Numbered from the stretch's first letter, positions 9,028 through 18,103 are shown. The stretch is DNA of 64,000 nucleotides from an uncultured Erythrobacter sp. (GCF_947502395.1 NZ_CANMZM010000001.1:248001-312000); one strand, 5' to 3'. Numbers and translations: made by a program. Notes: generated by a model not told the origin, from the sequence alone.

Positions 9028-9507
9028 ATGAAGATCAGGTATTTGATGGCAGCTGCCGTCGCGTTTGCAGCTCCGGTTGCATTAACCGCTCCGGTATTGG
9101 CCGATGGTGGTATTTTCGTAGGCGTAGAAGGCAGTAATGTTGCTGTGAGCGGTTACGACACCGTGAGCTATTTTCAGGGCAGTGGAAAGCCAGTTCGCGG
9201 CTCTGCCCAGTTCAAGGTGAACCACGGTGGAGCAGTCTATCACTTCTCCAGCCAGGCCAATGCTGACCTGTTTGCTTCGAGCCCAGACCAGTATGCTCCG
9301 CAATATGGCGGCCACTGTGCATGGGCGATGAGCCGCGGTTCGCTGGCACCGGGTGATCCGACCCTCTACAAAATTCACGATGGCAAGCTCTATCTGAACT
9401 TCAATCGCAATGTGCAGAGCACGTGGCTCGGCGACATCGAAGGCTTCATTGCCAAGTCAGATCCAGCCTGGACCAAGATTCCGGACGGTAAGAAGTTCGG
9501 CGACTGA
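9028..9507 (+). CDS. exported YHS-domain protein
   Basis: A 159-residue protein with a classical signal peptide (cleavage likely after VLA, about residue 25) and a YHS-type domain: SGYDTVSYF, YHFSSQANADLF, QYAPQYGGHCAWAM and LYLNFNRNVQSTW. It is paralogous to the lipoprotein at 6425-6979, with the same order of blocks, but lacks the lipobox and acidic linker, so it should be soluble in the periplasm. A strong AAAGGAGAT ribosome site precedes the ATG. The Cys/Ala repeat gene starts 112 bases downstream on the same strand and may be in the same transcript. Confidence 0.84.
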   Translation: MKIRYLMAAAVAFAAPVALTAPVLADGGIFVGVEGSNVAVSGYDTVSYFQGSGKPVRGSAQFKVNHGGAVYHFSSQANADLFASSPDQYAPQYGGHCAWAMSRGSLAPGDPTLYKIHDGKLYLNFNRNVQSTWLGDIEGFIAKSDPAWTKIPDGKKFGD

Positions 9508-9619
9508 TCCCTTTTCGTGTGGCGGCTGCAAACCCTCCCTTTGCCCCCTTGCTGCTTAGCCGCAGCGGCAGCCGCCCACGATCCCCAGAATATTTGAGAG
9601 AGATTGAAAGGAAATTCCC

Positions 9620-9922
9620 ATGACCAAGAAGACAAGTTTCGCGAAAATGTTGATGGTTGCAGGTGGCCTCGCCGTTGCGACTGCTGGTGCGCCAGCCGCT
9701 GCTCAGTGCAGCGCCGCTTGTACCGCCGCTGCCTGTAAGGCGAGCGCTTGTTCTGCCGCAGGTTGCTGTGCCGCTGCCTGTTGCGCTGCCGCTGGTTGTG
9801 CGGCTGCCGGATGCGCTGCATCGGCTTGTGCCGCATCTGCTTGTGCTGCTGGTTGCTGCGCTGCTGGTTGCTGCGCTGCGGGTTGCTGTGCAGCTGGATG
9901 CTGCGGCGCGGCCGACGACTGA
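9620..9922 (+). CDS. exported cysteine/alanine repeat protein (possible metal-binding peptide)
   Basis: A 100-residue protein with a clear signal peptide (residues 1 to about 28, ending APAAAQ). The mature part is almost only Ala, Cys, Gly and Ser, with 20 cysteines in residues 30-95, first as C-x3/4-C and then as four copies of AAGCC. The codons vary (GCT/GCC/GCG/GCA, TGT/TGC), so the pattern is maintained at protein level and is not a simple DNA slippage product. It has AAAGGAAA before the ATG and a terminator-like hairpin after it. No recognised family; the CC and CxxxC spacings suggest soft-metal binding or a disulphide-rich structure. It does not show the usual EGKCG repeat of bufferin-type peptides. 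Confidence 0.7.
   Translation: MTKKTSFAKMLMVAGGLAVATAGAPAAAQCSAACTAAACKASACSAAGCCAAACCAAAGCAAAGCAASACAASACAAGCCAAGCCAAGCCAAGCCGAADD
9845..9904 (+). repeat. four 15-bp tandem repeats encoding AAGCC
   Basis: Four consecutive 15-base units, first two identical (GCTGCTGGTTGCTGC), the others with synonymous changes only. They encode residues 76-95 of the Cys/Ala protein. The changes being synonymous points to selection on the peptide. Confidence 0.85.
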
Positions 9923-9966
9923 TCCGTTCACGGGTTGTGCGCCTGCTGCCTGACGGGCGTGCACTT

Positions 9967-10017
9967 GAGTGTGGTTGGAGGGTCGTTCCTCCTAGCCCCT
10001 CTGGCCACACTCTTCTT
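9967..10017 (+). terminator. terminator-like hairpin after the Cys/Ala repeat gene
   Basis: Outer arms GAGTGTGG (9967-9974) and CCACACTC (10005-10012) with an inner GGAGG/CCTCC hairpin, followed by TTCTT. The T tract is short and interrupted, so termination strength is uncertain. Confidence 0.55.
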
Positions 10018-10044
10018 GCACGCACCGATCAATAAGCAGGCTGT

Positions 10045-10644
10045 TCACAAACATATTGGCGCAGCGGTTCTAAATCGCTGCGCCAATTTTTCTACTGTAT
10101 ACCTGTCCTCAATCGCATCGCCGGCACAGGTTTGATAGCGCGGATCCTGTGTCACGCAGCCGGGCCCGCAAACAAGACGGGCCACGCCTGTCACATGGTT
10201 GATATGCCAAAAACGTCCGCCCGGTGTTGATACATAGCCATCCATCCCATTGGCGATATCGCTTCTGATATCGGTGACAGACGGCACCTCTCCATCATAT
10301 TCGCGGCTGAAACGCCCGTGGGTGTGGAAGCTGGCAATTGGCACCATTCCGGGCTCATCAAAGAAGGACAGATCGCAAGTGGCTTCATCGCCCCCGGTTT
10401 TGCGTGAAGCTCCTAATTCTCCATCGCTGGTTTCAAAGATGATCCCGCAGAGTTCGATATTCTCATTGAAGCTGCGTTCCTGAAGCGCATTCAGTTGTTC
10501 GCGGGCGAAGGCTTCAACGTCATATTGCGGTACCACTGGCTGAAGCGCCTCGGGACCCTTCACATTGAGATAGGCCCGCGCGATGATCACCAAGAAGGCG
10601 ATAGCACACAGGACATAGAGGAGGCGGGTGGCAGACAATTGCAT
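10045..10644 (-). CDS. DUF4329-type protein with a JAMM-like metalloprotease signature
   Basis: A 199-residue protein with an N-terminal membrane helix (about residues 7-25). The rest resembles DUF4329: LCGIIFET, then SFHTHGRFS and EVPSVTD. The residues can be read as a JAMM/MPN+ zinc site: a Glu at 64 or 71, His107-x-His109, and Ser122-x-x-Asp125, with a longer gap than in classical JAMM proteins. Six cysteines in the C-terminal half suggest disulphides in the periplasm. It lies next to ilvC on the same strand (18 bp after the ilvC stop), so it may be the last gene of that transcript. Protease activity is inference only. Confidence 0.65.
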   Translation of the reverse strand: MQLSATRLLYVLCAIAFLVIIARAYLNVKGPEALQPVVPQYDVEAFAREQLNALQERSFNENIELCGIIFETSDGELGASRKTGGDEATCDLSFFDEPGMVPIASFHTHGRFSREYDGEVPSVTDIRSDIANGMDGYVSTPGGRFWHINHVTGVARLVCGPGCVTQDPRYQTCAGDAIEDRYTVEKLAQRFRTAAPICL

Positions 10645-10662
10645 CGTCTCCCACCCGTGGCC

Positions 10663-11727
<1,065 letters not shown>

Positions 11728-12243
11728 TTAAGTGCCGCCAGAGCCACGCATCATGCCGACCACGCCAGAACGGCCAACTGAGACGAGGCCAAGTTCGCGC
11801 ATAAGAGCGATGAAGCTGTTGATCTTGTCGGGCGGGCCGGTGAGTTCGAATACAAAGCTCTCGATGGTCGTATCGACGACGTTGGCGCGGAATATCTCAG
11901 CGACACGCAACGCCTCCACACGTTTGTCTCCCGTGCCCGCTACTTTAATGAGCGCAAGTTCACGTTCCACATGTGGACCAGCGGCAGTGAGGTCAGTGAC
12001 CTTGTGAACCGGAACAAGCCGCTCCAATTGCGCTTCGATCTGGTCGATCACCTCGGGCGGACCACTCGTCACAACGGTGATTCGACTGATTGCGTGGTCG
12101 TCAGAAATGTCAGCAACCGTGAGGCTGTCGATATTGTAGCCGCGCGCGGTGAAGAGGCCGGTAATTTTGGCGAGAATGCCCGGCTCATTGTCGACCGTGA
12201 TGGTGAGGACGTGGCGCTCGCTTTGGGCGTTCTTGATTTTCAT
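11728..12243 (-). CDS. ilvN: acetolactate synthase small (regulatory) subunit
   Basis: 171 residues with an N-terminal ACT domain: HVLTITVDNEPGILAKITGLF, then YNIDSLTV, the valine-binding region. The C-terminal ALS_ss domain follows. It regulates IlvB, confers valine feedback inhibition and raises activity. It sits 21 bp after ilvB and before ilvC, in one transcript under the leader attenuator upstream of ilvB. The length is typical of IlvH/IlvN-type small subunits. Confidence 0.96.
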   Translation of the reverse strand: MKIKNAQSERHVLTITVDNEPGILAKITGLFTARGYNIDSLTVADISDDHAISRITVVTSGPPEVIDQIEAQLERLVPVHKVTDLTAAGPHVERELALIKVAGTGDKRVEALRVAEIFRANVVDTTIESFVFELTGPPDKINSFIALMRELGLVSVGRSGVVGMMRGSGGT

Positions 12244-12264
12244 CTGTTAAGTGTTCCTAACGCC

Positions 12265-14022
12265 CTAAACCAGTGCTTTGGCTTCGTCGTTCATCGTGCC
12301 TTCGACCTGATCACCATAGAGCAGCATCTCGGTATGCGCTGCGCCTGAAGGGATCATGGGGAAGCAATTCGCGTCCTTGGCGACACAGCAATCGACGATA
12401 ACGGGGCCATCATAGTCAAGCATCGCTTGGATACCAGCATCGAGATCGGCCTTGTCGGTGATGCGAATGCCTTTCCAGCCATAGGCCTCTGCCAATGCCA
12501 CGAAATCGGGCAGGCTGTCGGAATAGCTGTTCGAATAGCGGCTTTCATAGGTTAGCTCCTGCCACTGTCGAACCATGCCCATGTATTCGTTGTTCAAAAT
12601 GAAGACTTTGACCGGCAGGCGATATTGCGAGGCCGTCCCAAGTTCTTGAATATTCATCTGAATAGAGGCTTCGCCAGCAATGTCGATGACGAGGCTGTCC
12701 GGGTTCCCCAACTGCGCTCCAATGGCAGCAGGAAGCCCATACCCCATCGTTCCGAGCCCGCCTGAAGTCAGCCATTTGTTGGGCTTATCAAAACCGAAGT
12801 ATTGCGCGGCCCACATTTGGTGCTGGCCCACTTCAGTGGTGATAATGGGTGATCGCTCGTGCGTGAGGGAACAGAGCCGCTCGATCGCCTTCTGCGGCAT
12901 GATGGCATTTTTATCAGCCCTGGAGACTTCCGGATAGGCCAAGCATTCGCGCGCGCGCCATCCGGCAATGCGCGCCTTCCATTCGCCAAGATCCTGCGGT
13001 TTTCTGTCGCCCCAAGCAGCAATAAGCTGCTCAAGCACGGTTGCGCAGTCGCCGACAATACCGAGGTCAACGGGCACCGTCTTGTTGATGGAAGACCGAT
13101 CGATATCGATGTGGATCTTCTTGGAATCCGGCGAAAATGCATCAAGCCGCCCAGTCACGCGGTCATCAAAGCGTGCACCTATACAGACCATTACGTCACA
13201 TTTGTTCATCGCCATATTGGCTTCGTACGTGCCGTGCATTCCCAGCATGCCCAGCCAATCGGGGTGGGTATTGGGAAAGGCACCAAGGCCCATCAAAGTC
13301 GACGTGGTGGGGGCGCCGGTGAGGTCCTGAAACTGACGAAGCAATTCGCTCGCCCGCGGACCAGAGTTGATCACGCCGCCGCCAGTATAGAAGATCGGAG
13401 CTTCAGCCGCTGCCAATGCCTCAATCGCCTCGGCAACCTGCTCTGGCGGGGCAACCATCTGCGGGGAATAACGGTGCGAGCCGTGGTGTGTGGCATGTGG
13501 ACGGCTTTCGGATGGGACCGCGATCTGCACGTCTTTGGGAATGTCGACGACGACCGGGCCGGGCCGGCCCGTGGTAGCGATGCGGAACGCTTCCTCTAGT
13601 GTCGCAACCAGCTCCGCCGGGTCCTTCACCAGATAGTTGTGTTTGGTACAGTGGCGGGTGATTCCAACCGTGTCTGCTTCTTGGAAGGCATCGGTGCCGA
13701 TAAGAGTGGAGGGGACTTGTCCTGTGATCACCACCATTGGGATCGAATCCATCCACGCATCGGCGATGCCTGTCACGGCATTGGTAGCGCCGGGGCCTGA
13801 GGTGACCAGCACTACGCCCGGCTTGCCTGTGGCACGTGCGTAACCTTCGGCGGCATGGGCAGCGCCTGCTTCGTGGCGCACAAGGATGTGGCGGATACGC
13901 TCATCCCCAAAAAGCTCATCATAGATGGGCAGGACCGCGCCGCCGGGATAGCCGAAGACATACTCGACCCCCTGATCGATTAGGCATTCCATCAAAAGGG
14001 CGGCTCCAGAGCGCTGTCCCAC
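12265..14022 (-). CDS. ilvB: acetolactate synthase large (catalytic) subunit
   Basis: 585 residues with the three-domain thiamine-diphosphate enzyme layout. The catalytic Glu is in [15 protein letters not shown] (Glu51). The central FAD/Rossmann-like domain follows, and the ThDP-binding block near residue 440-475 reads DIAGEAS...NNEYMGM. It forms 2-acetolactate from pyruvate, or 2-aceto-2-hydroxybutyrate, in branched-chain amino-acid synthesis. It is the first structural gene after a leader peptide and intrinsic attenuator at 14041-14158. The enzyme works as a heteromer with IlvN. Confidence 0.97.
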   Translation of the reverse strand: MGQRSGAALLMECLIDQGVEYVFGYPGGAVLPIYDELFGDERIRHILVRHEAGAAHAAEGYARATGKPGVVLVTSGPGATNAVTGIADAWMDSIPMVVITGQVPSTLIGTDAFQEADTVGITRHCTKHNYLVKDPAELVATLEEAFRIATTGRPGPVVVDIPKDVQIAVPSESRPHATHHGSHRYSPQMVAPPEQVAEAIEALAAAEAPIFYTGGGVINSGPRASELLRQFQDLTGAPTTSTLMGLGAFPNTHPDWLGMLGMHGTYEANMAMNKCDVMVCIGARFDDRVTGRLDAFSPDSKKIHIDIDRSSINKTVPVDLGIVGDCATVLEQLIAAWGDRKPQDLGEWKARIAGWRARECLAYPEVSRADKNAIMPQKAIERLCSLTHERSPIITTEVGQHQMWAAQYFGFDKPNKWLTSGGLGTMGYGLPAAIGAQLGNPDSLVIDIAGEASIQMNIQELGTASQYRLPVKVFILNNEYMGMVRQWQELTYESRYSNSYSDSLPDFVALAEAYGWKGIRITDKADLDAGIQAMLDYDGPVIVDCCVAKDANCFPMIPSGAAHTEMLLYGDQVEGTMNDEAKALV

Positions 14023-14040
14023 GATAAACTACTCCCGCAT

Positions 14041-14074
14041 AAAAAACGGCCCGGTGCACATTCGCATCGGGCCG
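14041..14074 (-). terminator. ilvBNC attenuator (intrinsic terminator in the leader)
   Basis: On the minus strand CGGCCCGATGC pairs with GCACCGGGCCG around a short loop, one A/C mismatch, followed by six T residues (14041-14046). It lies between the leader peptide stop (14102) and the ilvB start (14022), the standard position of a transcription attenuator. The G+C-rich stem and T6 tail make it a strong terminator. Confidence 0.9.
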
Positions 14075-14101
14075 GTCAGGTGCTTATTTCAAAGGTCCCG
14101 A

Positions 14102-14158
14102 TCAGCCCAAATCTTCTACAAGAATGACGACGACCATGATCGATTGAGCCTTTTGCAT
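14102..14158 (-). CDS. ilvL: ilv leader peptide (Val/Ile/Leu-rich, 18 aa)
   Basis: The minus-strand frame from ATG at 14158 encodes MQKAQSIMVVVILVEDLG and stops at 14102. The core MVVVILV is read from GTC GTC GTC ATT CTT GTA. All three branched-chain amino acids, the products of the downstream pathway, are represented. An internal ATG (codon 8), with AAAGG about 11 bases upstream, is a plausible alternative start. The attenuator hairpin follows about 28 bases after the stop. Ribosome stalling at these codons would prevent terminator formation when branched-chain aminoacyl-tRNAs are low. Confidence 0.82.
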   Translation of the reverse strand: MQKAQSIMVVVILVEDLG

Positions 14159-14300
14159 TTGTTACAAGTCACACCGCCTGTGATGCTTTCGCATATAGCG
14201 GTTTACGAAGAACGAGCCAAGTCAGAGCCTGGTACCTTGATATGCTCGCTATTGGCCAGAATCTAATAAGTCAAGCACTCATGTTAAAATAATATTATAA
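14159..14300 (-). promoter_or_regulatory. probable ilv promoter region
   Basis: The gap between miaA and the leader peptide is AT-rich near 14275-14305. A TTGACT hexamer on the minus strand at 14274-14269 is a candidate -35 box; no good -10 hexamer with ideal spacing was seen. The transcript start is not determined. Confidence 0.3.
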
Positions 14301-15239
14301 TCAAGGTAGATTTTCAGCAATTTCGTCAGGCGCGATCCGTTTCCAATCCTCTGGGCATTGGTTGCGGAGCCATGTGAATTGCCTTTTGGCGTATTGCCGT
14401 GTTGCCTGACCGCCCGCCGAAATTGCTTCTTCACGGGTCAACTCGCCGCGGATCATCGCAGCGATCTCGGGAACGCCAATTGCACGCATCACCGGCAGGT
14501 CCGCTGAAAGCCCGCGGCCAAGCAGCGTTTCGACTTCCTCTACCGCCCCGTTCGCCAGCATCTTTTCGAAACGTGTGTCGCAGCGATCATAAACCCACTG
14601 CCGCTCTGGCATCATGACGAGTGGGTGCAACGTCACCTCTTCACCAATTCCGCCAGACTTCGCCTGTTGCCAATCGGCGAGGGTTACTCCGGTGGAGCGT
14701 TTGACTTCCAGGGCGCGGGCGATCCTCTGGCTGTCACCGGGTTCGAGCACATCAGCGCGTAAGGGATCTTCGATCTGTAAAGCCGCATAGGCATCTGCGG
14801 TCTCAAGCGAGCGCACCTGATCGCGCACTTCGGGTTCAATAGCGGGGATTGGGGCAATGCCTTCAAGCAGGACCTTGAGATACATGCCGGTGCCGCCGAC
14901 CAAAATCGGAGTTTTCCCGGCCTGATGCGCTTCTTCTATTTCGGCTTTGGCGTGCGTCGCCCAATTGGCAGCAGAGCACGCCACCGCTCCATCCCAAGCG
15001 CCGTAGAGACGGTGCTCACATTGCTTGAGCTCGTCTTCGCTCGGGGCTGCAGAAAGGACGGGAATGTCCGCATAAAGCTGCATACTATCAGCGTTGATGA
15101 TGACGGCGGTCTGAGCTTGCTTGCCAAGCGCTTTTGCCAATTGCAGTGCGCATGCGCTCTTGCCGCTGGCGGTCGGCCCTGCAATGAGCCAAACCGGCCG
15201 CGCGGATGCGGTGTCTGAAGGAGAAGTATTCGTGCTCAT
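14301..15239 (-). CDS. miaA: tRNA dimethylallyltransferase
   Basis: About 312 residues. The P-loop GPTASGKS near the N-terminus, the INADSMQLY block with the catalytic Asp, VGGTGMYL, and the C-terminal TRQYAKRQFTWLRNQ are the signature blocks of MiaA. The enzyme adds an isoprenoid to A37 of tRNAs reading UNN codons. ATG at 15239 is preferred to a TTG 45 bases upstream because family members start close to the P-loop. Its start codon overlaps that of divergent serB by 8 bp. Confidence 0.94.
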   Translation of the reverse strand: MSTNTSPSDTASARPVWLIAGPTASGKSACALQLAKALGKQAQTAVIINADSMQLYADIPVLSAAPSEDELKQCEHRLYGAWDGAVACSAANWATHAKAEIEEAHQAGKTPILVGGTGMYLKVLLEGIAPIPAIEPEVRDQVRSLETADAYAALQIEDPLRADVLEPGDSQRIARALEVKRSTGVTLADWQQAKSGGIGEEVTLHPLVMMPERQWVYDRCDTRFEKMLANGAVEEVETLLGRGLSADLPVMRAIGVPEIAAMIRGELTREEAISAGGQATRQYAKRQFTWLRNQCPEDWKRIAPDEIAENLP

Positions 15240-16137
15240 CGCGCGTCTGATAGCAGACAATCTGGATTGGGAAACAGGGATCAAGGACCTGCGAAAAGCC
15301 TTCCCGAAAATCTCGCCCAGATCGTCATGGTCGCCAACAGGTTGGGAGTTTCACTCTGGTGTGCGGCTGCCAATCGAGCAAGATGTGGTCGAACTTCATC
15401 TTGGGATGGAGGACCGAAAGGTCGTGAATAATGTACTCAAGATTCACTTTGGATTGGCAGACAAGCTGTTTGCTCACGAATTGATCAGAGTTCCGCAGGT
15501 TTTTGTATCGGATATGGATTCCACCATGATCGGGCAGGAGTGCATCGATGAGCTTGCCGACTATGCGGGGCTGAAAGATAAAGTTGCGGCGATCACAGAG
15601 CGGGCAATGCTCGGCGAGCTCGACTTTGGGAGCGCTCTAAAGGAACGCGTCGCGCTTCTCAAAGGCCTTCCGGAAACTGCAATACAGCAGTGCCTTGATG
15701 AGCGTATTAGCTTCAACCCTGGTGCAAGGGAACTGGTGCAGACTCTCAAGTCCAGACGTTGCAAGACCATTCTAGTTACGGGCGGTTTCCATCACTTCGC
15801 AGATCCTGTCGCTGAGGCGCTCGGTTTTGATATGGTTGTGGGTAATCGCCTTGCCGTCGAGGGCGGGGTGCTCACGGGTGAATTGGATGGGCCGATTGTC
15901 GACAGTGCGACTAAGCGTGCTGTGCTTGAGCGAGAGGTTGCCCAAATCGATCAACAAGCGATCTCTTTGGCTATTGGCGATGGGGCAAATGACATCCCTA
16001 TGATCGAGGCTGCGACTTACGGGTTTGCCTATCATGCAAAGCCAAAGGCGCGTGCAGCGGCAGACGGAATTATCGACGATGGCGATTTGGCGACGGTCCT
16101 TTCGCTGCTTGGCATATCTCAAGCAGACTGGTCATAA
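15232..16137 (+). CDS. serB: phosphoserine phosphatase
   Basis: 301 residues from a GTG start with GGAG 8-9 bases upstream. The N-terminal ~85 residues are a poorly conserved ACT-like region. The HAD-phosphatase core follows: motif I DMDSTMIGQE with nucleophile and acid/base Asp, motif II VTGGFHHF, motif III Lys region, and motif IV GDGANDIPM. It hydrolyses phosphoserine to serine, the last step of serine synthesis. An upstream ATG at 15121 in the same frame would run far into miaA and is not favoured. Divergent from miaA with overlapping start codons. Confidence 0.94.
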   Translation: MLIARLIADNLDWETGIKDLRKAFPKISPRSSWSPTGWEFHSGVRLPIEQDVVELHLGMEDRKVVNNVLKIHFGLADKLFAHELIRVPQVFVSDMDSTMIGQECIDELADYAGLKDKVAAITERAMLGELDFGSALKERVALLKGLPETAIQQCLDERISFNPGARELVQTLKSRRCKTILVTGGFHHFADPVAEALGFDMVVGNRLAVEGGVLTGELDGPIVDSATKRAVLEREVAQIDQQAISLAIGDGANDIPMIEAATYGFAYHAKPKARAAADGIIDDGDLATVLSLLGISQADWS

Positions 16138-16192
16138 GGGGATGGGGTGAAGGCTCAAGATAAATAGGGTTGCAAAAGGGAACTGATGTCGT

Positions 16193-16209
16193 TATTTACA
16201 CTAATGTAA
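16193..16209 (+). promoter_or_regulatory. palindromic operator upstream of the first coq4 gene
   Basis: The sequence TTACA-CTAA-TGTAA at 16196-16209 lies inside a longer near-palindrome GTTATTTACA...TGTAAGTAAC. It overlaps a possible -10 box TATTTA (16193-16198), placed 17 bp after a TTGCAA -35-like hexamer (16170-16175). The same element, ACTTACA-N4-TGTAAGT, recurs before the second coq4 gene at 18840. Such spacing is typical of TetR-family operators. The cognate regulator is not in this window. Confidence 0.6.
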
Positions 16210-16261
16210 GTAACGAGCTTTAGAGCTTACTCAGCACTCCGTTTCTCGAGGTCCGCGTACA

Positions 16262-17095
16262 ATGTCAGACACAGCCCGCTACACAAAAATGTTCGCTGCG
16301 GACGGCACAGTCCTCCGCCATCCTGATCGGCCCGCTCCGCGGTATTCTCTGCCTCGTGCGGTCAAGAACTTCCGCCTGCTGATGAAGGACAAGGAAGACA
16401 CGAGCCTCGTCTTCAAGATTTACGAATCCTTGCCTTCGAAGGACTTCATGCCGCGTGTCCAAGAGCTGATGCTGTCAGAGCGCGGAGAGGCGCTTCGTTC
16501 TTCGGAACCAAGCCTTCCCGAAATCCTCGACGACCACGCTGAGCTGCGCAAAACGCCTAAGGGTAGCCTTGCGCATGCTTATTGCGATTTCATGGAAAAC
16601 GAAGGGCTCACCGCTGCTGGCCTCGTAGCAGAAAGCGACCGTTTGGGGCGTCCCAAGTACAACGATTTGGTTCAGTGGTTCGGTGACCGGTCACGCGATA
16701 CGCACGATCTCTTCCATGTACTCACCGGCTATGGCCGTGATGCGCTGGGTGAGCAGTGTGTTCTCCTCTTCACCCACGGGCAATCGCCGACGCAGGGGCA
16801 CCTGCTTATCGGTTATGCGGGAGCTGCCAACATCAAAAAAATGGTCTGGGGTTCCAAAGCTCCGGTTATGGGTGCAGTGCGCCAGGCCAAAGCAACCGGG
16901 CGCGGAGCGCCAAGAATGATAGAGCAACCGATCCGTGAACTTTTGAAGCAGCCGGTGGATGAGGTTCGCCGCCTCCTCAACATTCCTGAGCCAACGCAAT
17001 ATCGCGAATGCCATCGCATCTGGGCTGAAGAGGGCATAGACCCTTACAACCTTCTCGCCAGCGAAAGCGGTTCTGAGGAACTTGCCTCGGCCTGA
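16262..17095 (+). CDS. Coq4-family protein, paralogue 1 (ubiquinone biosynthesis)
   Basis: 277 residues of the Coq4 family, with the diagnostic metal-binding motif HDLFH (His148, Asp149, His152) in RDTHDLFHVLTGYGRDALGE. Known Coq4 proteins take part in ubiquinone assembly, including decarboxylation/hydroxylation at ring C1. Whether these bacterial homologues do the same is not certain. GAGG lies 9 bases before the ATG, a palindromic operator is 53 bases upstream, and a strong terminator follows. A second Coq4 paralogue with the same motif and operator is at 18880-19686. Confidence 0.85.
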   Translation: MSDTARYTKMFAADGTVLRHPDRPAPRYSLPRAVKNFRLLMKDKEDTSLVFKIYESLPSKDFMPRVQELMLSERGEALRSSEPSLPEILDDHAELRKTPKGSLAHAYCDFMENEGLTAAGLVAESDRLGRPKYNDLVQWFGDRSRDTHDLFHVLTGYGRDALGEQCVLLFTHGQSPTQGHLLIGYAGAANIKKMVWGSKAPVMGAVRQAKATGRGAPRMIEQPIRELLKQPVDEVRRLLNIPEPTQYRECHRIWAEEGIDPYNLLASESGSEELASA

Positions 17096-17122
17096 ATGGC
17101 CTCACCTACGCGTTAGCAAGGT

Positions 17123-17156
17123 GCCTTCCACGCGGTAGCACGTGGAGGGCGCTTTT
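17123..17156 (+). terminator. Rho-independent terminator after coq4 paralogue 1
   Basis: A 10-bp stem, GCCTTCCACG with CGTGGAGGGC, one G-T pair, loop CGGTAGCA, followed by GCTTTT. It ends the first coq4 transcript before the methyltransferase-like gene. Confidence 0.85.
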
Positions 17157-17221
17157 GATTCTTCCAACTATGAAGTTGCATGCTCCTTGCCGCCACAATG
17201 CGGACCGAAGGAGCCACTTTC

Positions 17222-18097
17222 ATGGGACAATTCATCACACCCAATCAGGACATTGAAACATCTGAGACGCCGCATGAGGCGCTTAATCTTCCGATCTACT
17301 CAGGATACAAGTCAGCACCGCATGCCGACCAGTTTGTAGGTCAGTTCCGAATCTTCGACGCCATCGTTGAGCAGGCGAGCAGCTTCGATGTGCCTTATGA
17401 AGATCAATGCTCGATCGACTATTACTTCGACATCATTCGGACATTGCGCGATCTCAATGGCGAATATGATAGGGTCGTCGAAGTCGGAGTGTTCATGGGC
17501 GGAGCGTCCGTCATGTTGGCCGGCTGTTCGGGTAGGTTCGATTTCGACCTCGACCTTATCGACATTGACGCTGGTTACTTGCAGTTCTCCTACGAACGAG
17601 TTCGTCGAACCTTTCCGGAAGCAACGGGTCGGGTACGCCTCTACCAGGGCGAAGTTGCCGACTACGTGCGCGATGTCATGTTGCCGGATAACAGCGGTGA
17701 TCGCTCAATCATCCATCACGATGGCGCGCATGATTTCAATCAAGTTGTGCGAGATCTTTCCGCCTTAAGTTTCGTGCGAGAAAAGCTCCATTCTATCATC
17801 GCGCAAGACACACATCTCCGAGGGAACCTCGACCATATGAATTTTGTCGATATGGCACTGTGCGCTGTCTTCGGGACTGCGCTAACTTTTGTGCCAATTG
17901 GCAAGGTCTATGGCGAGCACGATTCGTGCACTCATCCCAATCGCTACCAAGGGAATTACTTCCGCCCTGGGATCGCGGAAGGAATGGTGGTGCCGATGGG
18001 AGCGAATGCGTTCCAATTCCCGCATTCAAGTGCAAAGTTTGAAGAGATGTTCGCGGCTCAGGGAACGAAACCAATGGCGCTGTCCAACGTGGCGTGA
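17222..18097 (+). CDS. class I SAM-dependent methyltransferase-like protein (CmcI/TylF-like fold)
   Basis: 291 residues. VVEVGVFMGGASVMLAG near residue 97 is a glycine-rich SAM-binding motif I, and DLDLIDID about 20 residues later is the acidic motif-II loop. The SIIHHDGAHDFNQVVRD segment resembles the metal-binding region of the Methyltransf_24 / cephalosporin-hydroxylase group. ATG at 17222 has AAGGAG 10 bases upstream; a CTG/ATG-rich extension upstream is not favoured. It lies between two coq4 paralogues, which hints at a quinone-related or redox role, but substrate is unknown. Confidence 0.7.
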   Translation: MGQFITPNQDIETSETPHEALNLPIYSGYKSAPHADQFVGQFRIFDAIVEQASSFDVPYEDQCSIDYYFDIIRTLRDLNGEYDRVVEVGVFMGGASVMLAGCSGRFDFDLDLIDIDAGYLQFSYERVRRTFPEATGRVRLYQGEVADYVRDVMLPDNSGDRSIIHHDGAHDFNQVVRDLSALSFVREKLHSIIAQDTHLRGNLDHMNFVDMALCAVFGTALTFVPIGKVYGEHDSCTHPNRYQGNYFRPGIAEGMVVPMGANAFQFPHSSAKFEEMFAAQGTKPMALSNVA

Positions 18098-18103
18098 GAT
18101 TTC

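Noticed and set aside
9845-9904. Possible CRISPR-like tandem repeats
   Set aside because: The units are 15 bp, without spacers, and encode the AAGCC repeat of a protein.
9657-10035. Several overlapping frames in the Cys/Ala repeat region (Leu/Pro/Cys-rich on plus, Ser/Thr/Gln-rich on minus)
   Set aside because: They are byproducts of the repeat DNA read in other frames; only the frame from 9620 has a signal peptide and ribosome site.
12859-13599. 246-codon plus-strand frame opposite ilvB
   Set aside because: Antisense to ilvB, no recognisable features.
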